Source: Vanilla planifolia | Lineage: Eukaryota; Streptophyta; Magnoliopsida; Asparagales; Orchidaceae | Assembly: GCA_023846275.1 (NCBI GenBank) | Contig: CM043877.1 | Span: 10,709,107-10,773,106 of the forward strand | Direction: 5' to 3' | Length of the DNA stretch: 64,000 bases | In this document: positions 15,601 through 27,600 of the stretch, piece after piece | Layout: each line of letters starts with the position of its first letter | Numbering within the stretch: the first letter of the stretch is position 1 | Notes under the pieces: model-generated | The model's database searches: none | Told to the model about the DNA's origin: nothing | What the model saw: the letters and a program-made list of their open reading frames with translations, nothing else | Position numbers and translations under genes: made by a program

Positions 15601-18600
15601 AAACTAAAGTCAGGCTTTGCTAAAGATAATTACAAGAGTTCACTTAAACCTTGGTAACCTCCCACCAAAAATTGAATTAGACCAAATTTAACTCAATTAA
15701 GCAACGGAGATGAAGATGACCTCACTTAAAAGTAGAGTGAAGTTTTACTCAAAATATCATAACTCACAACGTAGTCATGGCCATCATATTTAAAGCCCTT
15801 CACAAAAACCATGAGATACTCTACACTTTGTGAGCTAAACTAAGAGTAGACTAAGCGTTCTCCTTCACCCAAAAATATACAAAATACTAAGAGAAGTAAA
15901 ATAAGAAAAAGTTTAAAAACATGCAAGTGGAACCATCCCAAGCGATTAGAAGCCTGGGGCAATTGCAAAACATATCTAGTGCAATTAGAGAACCATTGGG
16001 GACATTTGATCAGATCATGCACAAAATGAAGTGTTGACTTCACCATTGTTATTGCCAAGGTAATGATGACTAAGGAAATATTGCAGTCAACCCAAAGATA
16101 AGGTAGACTCCCAAATAAATGTTTTCATCAAAACAATGATAGCAGGAAGCCTTGGGAAATCAAAATATATTGTGACATCATTCTAAAATTTGGTTAAGTT
16201 CCAAGACAATCCAACAAGAAATCAAGGTAAAAATGACTCCAAGAATTAATTGGGCCAAGTTTTTGGGATCTTTGAAAGTGTGTCCATTGCCTGCACGACC
16301 TAAGATTAGCTAGTTAGTACTCATAATATTTGAATATTGGTTCATTTCCTCAAATACTCTCTACCTCTATATACTTCGCTTTTCCTTTACCACATTTCTT
16401 TACTAGTGCTTTCCTAAGTCCTAAAATCTATCAAGAAGAATATACAACAAAAAAGAATTCATATTCAGACCGCAACCATAGTTACTACATCTCTACCCTC
16501 TATAACATGATGTAAATCTCTTAAAAGGCCTTGAATCAAAGACATAATTACACATGGTGGCTACCAATGTGTCGAATCCAAACAAATGCAAGCCAACAAG
16601 AGAAAGCAAAAAAACTGATGTGTATTGTCATAGAATTCCTTCCAATCACTCAATTAAGATCAAAATAACATAATATCCTAGGTGTTGAGATTCTCATGAT
16701 TGCATAAGACAAAGCAAATAGTTACATGAAGTTTGAAATTGACATTATCATGCAAAAAAAACCATTTATTCTATATATGTATACCGCTACAAGAAAACTA
16801 TTACAAAGTACTATAAGCATATATGGAACTTAAGCCTTGGCTTCAAGAAAATTATTACATCTACAATATACAAAGGGGGAAAAAGTTATCCAAGGGCTGC
16901 CATATAAAAATTAAAACAAAAGAACAACAAAATACACAAAAAAAAAATTCAAAATGATCAAAATAACTTGTTTTTCATCAAATAATAATGTATATATTAC
17001 TGCACAACAAACTAGCAACTCTATGAATAGGATGGGTAAATAATGATATATCTCCAAGTACAAAATACCAAGAGCTAAATGCTTGAAATAGAGCTTACAG
17101 CTAGCAAGTAAAAGTGTACCTGTGATCCCCAAGTTTTGTTTGTGTGCTAGCCAAAGAACCAGTAAAGCCCACACCAAAAACTGCACAACCTGTTCAAAGA
17201 AGACACCTTTTTAATGGAAATAGGAATGCATACAAAGCTGCTTGTAATTGCAAGCAATTGAATTAACATAAAAGCCTATGTAGCATGCAAAAAAATCATT
17301 TAGTAAGAAATAAAATATGGCCTACCGCCAAAAAAAGTCTTCCAATGAAACCTTAAATGCACCTTGCTCACTGATATGAATCTGGTGGTATCTTTACATC
17401 ATTTGTTCTTGAAAGTGATTTCATTGAGGGAATGGTAATCAATATGCATATATTATCCTCCATCCTTCTTTTGTACCATCATCATGGTTAATCCACACAA
17501 CCAACTACTTTGCTTCATGGCTCCTTCCTCCAGAATCCCCTTCACTTGTTTCATGATATCTTTAGCTTAATTGTTGCTGCATCCTGTTGTTCCATAATAC
17601 TGCATTCAACATAAAACTGATCTTTTGTTTAACATTTCTTCATAGGGGTAATCCAAATGTCTCTTTCAATTGGATGGAATACCTCTCAATGAGCGCTTTT
17701 AGCTTTTTTCCTCTTGCTCTCAATAACTGAATATCTCATTTATCAGGTTTTTTGGTTCATACAAACTATAACATGTGTGTCTGACTGCATTGACAAGTCT
17801 CTTCACTTTTTCAAATTGCGATTAGAAAAATTGTGGGTTCCAAGGGTGTTTTACCTCCTCTGATCAGACCATATTCTATAAAAAAACACATCTCTCTCCA
17901 TTCAATAAATTTGCATCCCAAAAAAAGGCACATGGTTATCAGTTGCATTAAATTTTCTCAAATATGAAAACTTCTAACCTAAGTATTATTTTATCACATG
18001 ATTCAAGAAATTTTTTCTAGCATGCAGGATATTATTTCCACAAAGGAGATTTATACAAGTACTTAAAGTCATCAAAATTCCACATTCTCAAAATTTCAAG
18101 CTTGCCACTAACAAGACGTCTTCATGCCCTTCGTAGACTAGGACAAGGTTAACGGCACCTTTGCTACAGTCCTTGCACCATCACAACACAAGGACCCAAT
18201 CCTAAAAGCTACACAATTGACATGCGATATACACTTCTCAATGGACATTTTCCTTTGTCTAAGGATTTTGTCTTTGTAGATACAAAACTAATAATGCAAA
18301 ATGCACGTTTATTTAGAGTTGAAGTACAAATAATGGCCATAATATAAATGGGGATCATAAAATATCGAAGAGCAAGAGAATTTATTATCTTGGTTCTATA
18401 CAACAGAATGATGTTGAACTTGATATCAAAAATAGAATTCAAGTAGGATGGATGAAATGCAGGTTTCTAGTTTATTTTGTGATTAAAACGTTTCACTTCA
18501 TATTAAAATAAGTTCTATAAAACTATGATGAGATTGATAATATTATATAGACTAGAATGTTTTTTTGTGAAGTCAAACATACAAATAAAGCACTATTGAG

Positions 18601-21600
18601 ACAACTAAGTTGATATGGATGAACAACTATACTAAAATATATGATTAGAAATGAGTTTAAACAAGATAAAGTTCATATGGCACCAATTGAAAAAATAAGT
18701 TTAGGAAGAGTTGAATCTAATTTTCTTGGGGCATTTTAAAGAGAGACTATTTGATTAGAAATTGAACTTTTTCTTATGAATAGAAGATGGTCCCCAATAA
18801 ACATGATAAAAAACTACTAGAAAGAGCTTAACATGTGAGTATATTAAGAGTATCAGGAGAACCATGCAATCAAGTAAGACTTAGGAAACCACACATGAAA
18901 CATTCTACAACAACTAATACACCATAATGCTAGAGGCAACCCAAAGCCAATTGTCAACCTGACAGCTTATGAACTTAGCAGAAATGGATTTGCACTCCAC
19001 ACACCCCCTGATTTGCAATGACCATTAATGAAGGCAGAATATGCGGGCTAATTGTTCATGAGTTCAAGTTACAAATTTAAAGACCAAAGCTATAAACAAA
19101 ATTCATATCAAATTCCTTCATCAGGCTCTATCTATCAAGACCTCTTAAAGAAGGCTCTATTGCATTTATTATGGTGTACTCTAACATTTCATGGTTTCTC
19201 ATTTATCTAGGACATTGTCTTGAGCTCTGGTCAAAATTTGTCACTTAGTTATAAGAGTTTTCCACACAAAGCTATAACTTAAACTCCCACATCTACTTTT
19301 CATTTATCATATAACTCATAACATAGATCCTAATAGAATCATGCAACCTTCTAGACCCGATCCTTAAGTAAATCTCAATCGAACTTCTATCAAAGCCAAA
19401 CCATGCACCAACACTTCTTCGATGCCATTCATGAAAAGGTAGAAGAAGAATTAAAGAGAACCCCAGGAAGGAGGAACAAAGAAGAAAGCCTAGCCTTCAT
19501 CAAAATAGGTGAGTAACCTCCAAGCCCTAGCCTTCATCAAAATAGGTGAGTAACCTCCAAGCCCAAATAAAGGAATAGACACCAAAAAAGACTGTGACAA
19601 ACTAAGAAACTCCTCAATTTGCTGAAATTCAGATAAAATTGGACGTGTTCATACTGATTGTGACCAACTCCATGCTTTTTAGGTGTTGAATCATCTCTGC
19701 ATGGACATGGATGTGCCCTTAACAAAGCCTAATGAGAATTTCATACTTTCGTCCCCTCACGCTCTGCCTACGGTTGGAATAATCAAATAATTGAGCACAT
19801 CTTGTTCTACACAGTCTTTACACTATTAGTTGGATAACAACAAAATCATTGCGTTATTTTATTAATATTTTTTGTTGAGTGTTTTTAGATTATGAATCTC
19901 AAGATCAAAATTAATCTATAGGAGAACATGAGCAATTGATTTATGAGATAATCCACAAGTGAAGACAAATTAAAGTGTTAGCAACATTGCTCAAAATTGG
20001 CTCAATTGTTAAATCTTAGAGCCATTGGTCCCAACTCTTGGTGATACATAGGTTTGCATTCACCAATAATTTGAGTTAAAATTATTAAACCTCTCACTTA
20101 TATGACATAATTTTGCATTCATCTTACTAATACATTGTGGAATTATAAATCTATCTTTACATGAGTCCAAAAATGAATAAAATATTAAATATCAATCATA
20201 ACCTAATGCTTAAAAATTTAAATTAATTTTAAGGTTAATCTTAAACTAAATAAGCTGTGAAAGTTGGCACAAGCTTTGTTCTCAACCAACATAGATTGCA
20301 TAAGATGCTCTTCATCGAACGTGCACGTTCCTTCATCCCAGCTCTATGTCACAACTTATATATAGTTAGGATTGCATGTGGTATAATTACGCACACATCA
20401 TACAAGTACTATGATTTGGTCGTCCTAAGAGAATTTGGCCATACATTGTAAATCCTTATATCGACTGTGTATGAAGCATAGGAGTATCCTTCTTGTTCAG
20501 TAATTTAAGATATCATCAAAAACAAAACAGTCTTTCGTACATAAACAATCAATTTCTCTTCAAAGAACAGTTATAATAACTTTAAAATGTCAAAGTGAAA
20601 TCACACAAATACAATCCAATTTATCGAATGAATACAATCATCTTGTAAAACTAAAGTGTACTAAATGTATTTCCTTCATACCAATAAGTTAGCTATATCA
20701 TACACATATAAGGAAATTGGTTATTGCTCTCAAGTAAAAGTTATCGTATACTTAATTTTGTATTGAACAAGAAAAACCCAAAAACAATGCAAAAATTATC
20801 AAACATTTATGATTCCCTTATCAGATACAAACGATATATCGATCATTTAGAAAACAAAGTATTATAACTATACTGGACATGTACGATCTTCATGGTTGCC
20901 TTATACGATGTTTATATAACATTTAACGTATGCTAAACGGCTCTTGAATAGTACGATGCACTCTATCGTACTTTTATAATATATTTTAGTAAATGAAATT
21001 AACAGGCCGGATATGCGCTTCATCAGGGCGATCAGTTCTCTTTGTTTATCGCCCTGGTATGATCCAATGGTCATACTTTTACAAATAATTTCCATAACCT
21101 GCTATAACTAAATCACTTTGAAAAGTCATTTTAGCCATTGGAACTTTTTTAATTGGTCATATCCTTTTGAGAAATATAAATAGGATAGTACAAAAGTTAG
21201 AATTAAATGATGAACTAAAAAATCATTAAGAACAGAAAGTCGAACTATAGCCACAAGTTGTCCTTTACACTGTGAAAAACTCCATCCTAATGCTACATTC
21301 AAAGCTTTATTTGCATCATGCTCTCTGCTCTTGCATCAAAGCTTCTCATTTTGTTTGATAATATCATTCTACATCATTTAGATATTATGAAATATTATCC
21401 TCTCAAGTAAATGGTATAGATTCTTGTACGTATTGATTTGTTTTTAAGTGCTAGAATTTGGTAAAGCTATTGTATACTCGTTTTGAGTTAAGTTGACCCC
21501 TGCCTGTTTGCAATGAAAAAAAATGGTTGCTATTTAGGTTTAACCCACCTGTCTATGATAAAATAGGAGTAGATTTAGTGTAAGTCTAACCATTTGACCA

Positions 21601-24600
21601 AGATGAATGTAAATCTGAGTTTAGATTGAACCACTTAAATTTTTTACTTTATCTTTCTTATACACACAGATTTACAAAACTAAAAAACAATTTCTAAAAC
21701 TTATATATAAGAGCTATTAAGAAAAAGAATAGTCCATTGCGACATTACTTTGTTTAGAATTTGGCTAAACTTTTAATTTGCATAATTCACCCAGCTTCCA
21801 CCCTCGTGAATATCAAACTCTCAAAATCGAAATACATCAAAATGTTAAGTATGGAATAATTTCTTGTAAAGCACAATAAAAAATAACTTAGCTAAAATAA
21901 ATAAAATGCTTTCAAAGACAAAGTAAAGCAGCTCCTCCGAGCCACATTCATTCTATCCATGCAATATCCAAAGTGGTTATCCAGTATTGTTTTAGTAAAA
22001 GAATAGATAATCTGGTAGACTCAAAGCTCGACTTTAAATACCAAGTTTCCTTGATTACCAAAGGCCTAAGCCAATACAAAATCCTCAAGGAGGATCAAAC
22101 AAAAAATCATCTAGCAGAAGCTTAAGGAGCGGCTTACGGAGGGGCATACCCCAGCCCCAAGCATAGTCACCAAAACAAGCCACGCGCGCTGCCCAGTCAG
22201 CTGGGGGCATTGCGCTCACGGCGCACATGCTCAATGCACAGCGCACCCAAACTCTTCGCGTGCGCAATTGCGACAGAGAAGCAACCCCCCTTGGGCGGGC
22301 GCTGAAGCACACGATGCACCTCCTACAGGGCCAAAGTAGAATCCGTGTGGACCTCAACAGCATGGAACTATGGGAAGGACTGCCCAACCACATCAAGGGC
22401 CTCCAAAATGGCTTGAACCTCCATAGCCTCACAAGAGCAAGAGAAGGGCCGTCTTCCTTCAACGAGCAGGGGCTTTCCCCCATGATCTCTACTGATAAAA
22501 CCCACACCAGCCAAGTCATCACCCACCGTAGCGTCGCAATTGATCTTGATCCAACCGGCAGGAGGAGGAACCCAATGCAAGTCAACATGCAGCCCCGAGG
22601 AGCTGAGGGGGTTCCCTCTGGGCACGGACAAAGAGAGACCAAAATGCATCCTCATTGCAGCAGTGGTCAAAATGACGTTTCGAATCATAGCGTTACAGTC
22701 GATCACGGCATTATTGTGTTTCCTCGAATTCCTGTAGTCCCATATACTATGAAAAACACTAGCAATCATTGCAGCATGTATCATGTCATCGTGGCAGCGA
22801 AGCCCAGACGCGGCGGCATAGGCAACAAAATGCTGCACGAAGTCCCCATCTTCCCTAACGCAGATGCCATGGCCCAGCACCTCAACAGCGACAGAGACAT
22901 GCCGCACGCGCCAAATCTCCTGCGCGCGCGGACGATCCCAAAGAATATGGCGCGTAGTATCGGCAATGACGCACCCCAAAACACAATTATCACAATCAGT
23001 GAGGCGCCTACGCGCAAGCCAAACTTGCGTGGGCAACGTGTTGCGCACTAGACGCCACATGAACATACGAATCCTGGGAGCAACTTTAAGCTTCCAAATC
23101 CACTTGAAACAGTCCTCATTGTCCCTGGGATTCGCCCCGTCACCTTTGTGAGCAACCCTCATCAAGTGCTTGTAGACTTTGCCATTGTTGACTATCACAG
23201 ATTCGGTGAGAGAAAGCACCAAAAGATCCCGGTCCATGCGACTCCTCGGCAAATGCATAACCCTGTCACAGTGCGCGTCATTGGCCCAAAAGCTGATCTT
23301 GTGCATGTTCCACCTCCCGCTGTCATCAAGACATTCCTCCACATACGTAGGCCAAACCGCATCCATGTTGATGAAAGTAGGCCACCACCTAAGGGGTAGG
23401 AACCCCATCTAGTTGTCCTCAGCAAAAAGAACCTTTTTTCCATCCCTAATTCTCCAGATAAAGAATGACAACGCGTCCTGCATTGCGTTGAGGGTAAGCC
23501 TGCCAGCATGAGACGCGCCGCGCGGGATGCGGTACGGGTTGCGCGCGGCCATGTATTTGTTGCGGAGGATGTTGATCCAATGGCAGTCCTCCCTCGTGAG
23601 TATCCTTCGGCACTGCTTGATATGGAGCGCCCGCTGCCAGGTGCGCAAACAATGGATGCCCTGGCCCCCCATCTCCTTGGGCAAAATAACAGTCTCCCAA
23701 TCCACATAATGAATGGCATTGGCACTGCTAGCACCACACCACAGAAAACGCCTAATGATCCTCTCGATTGCATCAATGGTCCCTTTGGGCACCACACAGT
23801 GAGAAAGAACATGACTTGTGATGGCTTCAAGCACGGAGTTAATCATGAGCACCCTACCCGCCATAGACAAGGGCCTAATTCGCCACTTAGCAATCTGCTG
23901 CTCAAGCTTCTTAATGATAAAATTGAAATCCTCCTTGATAAGCCTCTTTGCCAAGATCGGGACCCCAAGGTAGGTAAGGTTCTCGCCCTGCGCCATGCGA
24001 AGCTTCTTCGCCATAATCTTCCTTCGCACCCCTTTCGTGGCCTTGCTAAAGAATACCTTGGATTTGGCCAAATTAACCTTGAGCCCAGCACACCTGCCGA
24101 AATCCCGCATAATAGCACGCACTGCGCGTGCAGCACCACGCAAAGCAGGCGCATACATGAGAATATCGTCCGCGAATAGGAGATGGGATACAGGGGGCGC
24201 GCACCTCATACTCGCGCACAAGCGCAGACATGTATTCAGTGACAATAGTGAATAAGTATGGGGATAAGGGGCATCCCTGCTGCAAGCCCCTATAGGCCAT
24301 GATCCAAGGAAGTCTGACGCCATTGTATAGCACACCAAACCTGGGATTGCAAATACACGCGCTGATCCATTCACACCAAATCATGGGAAACCCCAGAAAG
24401 CGCATCATGTCAATAACAAAGTTCCATTGAACGCTGTCATACGTCTGTTCCATATCAATTTTGATTGCCATTATGCCAGCTTTTGATGTAGATGAGTGCA
24501 TCCTAGAAGCCATCTCCTGGGTTATAAATATATTATCAGCAATAGATCTCCCAGGTACAAAGGCACCCTGCTCCTGCGAAATGATGTCAGGCAAAACAAG

Positions 24601-27600
24601 CTTCAGTCTTGCAACAAGAATCCTAGCAATCACTTTGTAAATAACATTGCACGGACCGATAGGACAAAACTGATTAGGCATATTGGCACCATGCCTCTTT
24701 GGAATAAGAGTGATCAATGTGTCCTTCCAGGCCATCGGCATGTGCTTCAACTCAAAGAAGGCCATGGCCGCATGCACAATATCCTTGTGAACAGTATCCC
24801 AGTAACCACAAATAAACTCGGCGGAGATCCCATCCATCCCAGGTGCCTTATTTTTCTTGATGGTCCTCATTGCATAGGTAACCTCCTCCTCAGTGATCTT
24901 ACTCGTGATCATGTGCCCGTGGTCCAAAGAAATGCGCGCACGCGGCGCGAAATTGCTGAGGGGTGAGTTCACCACAGCGCGCTGCCATTTAGCCTCAAAA
25001 AACTGCATGAGTACCAGGCTAATACCCTCAGACGAAGTAACCATTTCTCCCGTGTCATCCTTTAAGTGCGTAATGCGATTGTTACACCACCTAGAGGTAG
25101 CAGCAGCATGGAAGAACGCATGTTCTTGTCCCCAAGATGAGCCCAATGAACTTTGGCTCGTTGCCACCACCAGCGTTCTTCCAGAGCACAATTCCTGTGA
25201 AAATCCATAATAAGGCGGCCAAGAGAGATATTTTCCTCAGCATCCAAACCCTCCTCAGACTCTTTATTTTGGAGAGCATTGATCTTGCTAGCCAAAACCT
25301 CATTACTATTAATAAGTGCTCCCGCCTCAGACTTGCTCCAGCAGCGGAGTGCGCGCAGGCTGCGGCGAAACTTAGTGGAAAGTCCCCCCATCAAGTTTCC
25401 CCCAGCACGCCTACTCCAAGCGCTATGCACAACCCCAGCAGATTGCGGAAAATCCAACCATGAAGCTTCAAACACAATTCTAGAGCTGTTGATCTCGCAT
25501 TGAAACCCCCCCAGGCAAATCAAGAGCGGGTAGTGGTCCGAGCCAATGCGAGGGAGATGAGTCACCGTGGTGGTGGTTGGAAATGCATGCATAGCTTGAG
25601 TATTCATCAAAGCCCTATCAAGCCTCTCCCAAATACGAGCCCCGCCCATCTTGCCGTTACACCAAGTGTATTTATTACCAAAAAAACCCAGATCTTCGAG
25701 CTGAAGCTCCTGAATAAGATCCGAGAACTCAAGTTGATCCTGCTTATAAGTGAATTTCTTGCCCCCCCTTTTCTCCTCATGCGACATGACGAGGTTAAAG
25801 TCACCAGCCACGAATAGAGGCATGCCATCATTAGCTTCAGTGCGCAGAAAATCCCAAACTTGTCTTCTTTTGTAAGCATCCTTGGGGCCATAAACCACAC
25901 AGCATATCATCGTCTTGATCCCCACTGAAAGTCACCTCAGCCAACACCGCATGCTGGGAACAGCTAATGATTTTGAGGTCAAGCCACCCACGCCAAAGCA
26001 CAACAATACCTGCAGATTTGCCCACAGAAGGCTGTACCGCAAATTGCCAGTCTCTTCCCAAAAGCACATCAGCGTCCTTCCTGGTGAACACCTGCACACG
26101 AGTCTCCACAAGTGCCACAGCAGCAACATTTTGCTCTCTGACAAATCTCTGGAGATAAACCCTGGATTTCTTGTCCCGAATGCCCCTAATATTCCAAATA
26201 GGAAACTTCATAAGCAAATAAACAAAGTGTAATCCTCACCACATCTCAGCAGTAATAGCAACTGCGCCAAGCAGTCGCAGCCAGCCAGCGCACACAGCAC
26301 TGCACTACAAGCAACCTTGGATTTCTTGTTCCTGGGCGCGCGCCCCCGGGAGCACAAGCACAGAGAATCACATACCTTCCACTGCCTTGCCCTCATTGCA
26401 CACATAGACGAAATGAGGCTGCACCCCACGAAGTACAGCGACGAGGCAGACCCCTCAATAACGACTATGTTGTGTGACATAATGAACAGTGTCACCGTCC
26501 CCATCCTGATTGTCATAGTGCATAATGGGCTTCCCCTTGATATCCACACTAACTGCATTGGTACCATTCCCCACCTGAGCAATCCGAGATGTCTCCTCAT
26601 TGTATCCCCTGTCCATCGAGGTCTCACGCGCCCAACCTCTTCGTGTCGTTTCCCTCCCCCGGACAGTAGTCACACTCCTCCTTGAAATATGACAACCTCT
26701 GCCATCAATACTTCCTGGCCTTCTAAGAACAACTCTGCTTGCCAAAGCATCAGGTCTTATGACTTGGCCTCTGCGAAAGGCCGTAGCCTGATTACGTCGT
26801 CTCGGCGGAACAATCATCCATGGGCCGAATCCCTCCCGCATCGCACCATCATCACTGTTCAAACAATCCTGAGTAACCGTAGAGGGGGGCATCTCCTTGA
26901 TCAAGTTATCAGTAAGTTCAACTACGTCACACCCCGTCTGGGCGGGAATCCCAGACTCATCCAGCATATTGGAAGCCTCAGGCACAGAGATGCCCGCACG
27001 CACAGACGGAACAGGCGCGCGCGCTAACACCAGGAGAGACACTCGCATGCACTTGCACATGCCAAGGCGCAAGCTGAGACGAGCGCACCTGCGCTTGCAA
27101 GGAGCCCGCATCATGCATCGCCAAGGCCACAGGAACAGACATTCCCGCCACAGCCACAATAGGCACCGGTTGCGGAATAGACCTCCCAGGTTGAGCCACT
27201 CCATTATTACATTGGTGAGCATGATGACCAACTCGACCACAAGAGAAACACAGCTGCGGAAGTCCTTCATATTCGAACGGCTGAAAAGTTCTCCCCAAAT
27301 CTCCACTGAGCCACATGCCAAGTTTAAGTGGCTTGGACAAGTCCATTCTTACACACACCCAGGCATAAGTAGATCGCTGCAAGTCTCCCGTCCAGCCATC
27401 AAGCAAGATGGGATCACCGATTGATTTAGGGATCCTAATGATGTTTTTCGTGTCCCAATAAAGGAGAGGCAGAGCTGGGAACTGAACCCACACAGGGGCA
27501 TGCATAGCAGAGTTTGTAGAAGGGCGGAAGTCAAGTGTCCACACATCAAGGCCCATCGCCTGACCTGCCACCTGCCAAGGGCCGTCGAGCCAAACTGAGT

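Larger units (their letters stand above)
9275..17119. other. intron 4 of the CinA/NMNAT-like gene (7.8 kb)
   Basis: AT-rich intron. It carries a plus-strand gypsy relic (11.5-13.7 kb) and two tandem duplications (287-bp and 142-bp periods), listed separately. The 107-codon frame at 9428-9751 has no recognised domain. The stretch 13.7-17.1 kb holds no coding signal I can support, although 15.4-16.1 kb has a somewhat different, less AT-rich texture that may be an old LTR. Confidence 0.7.
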
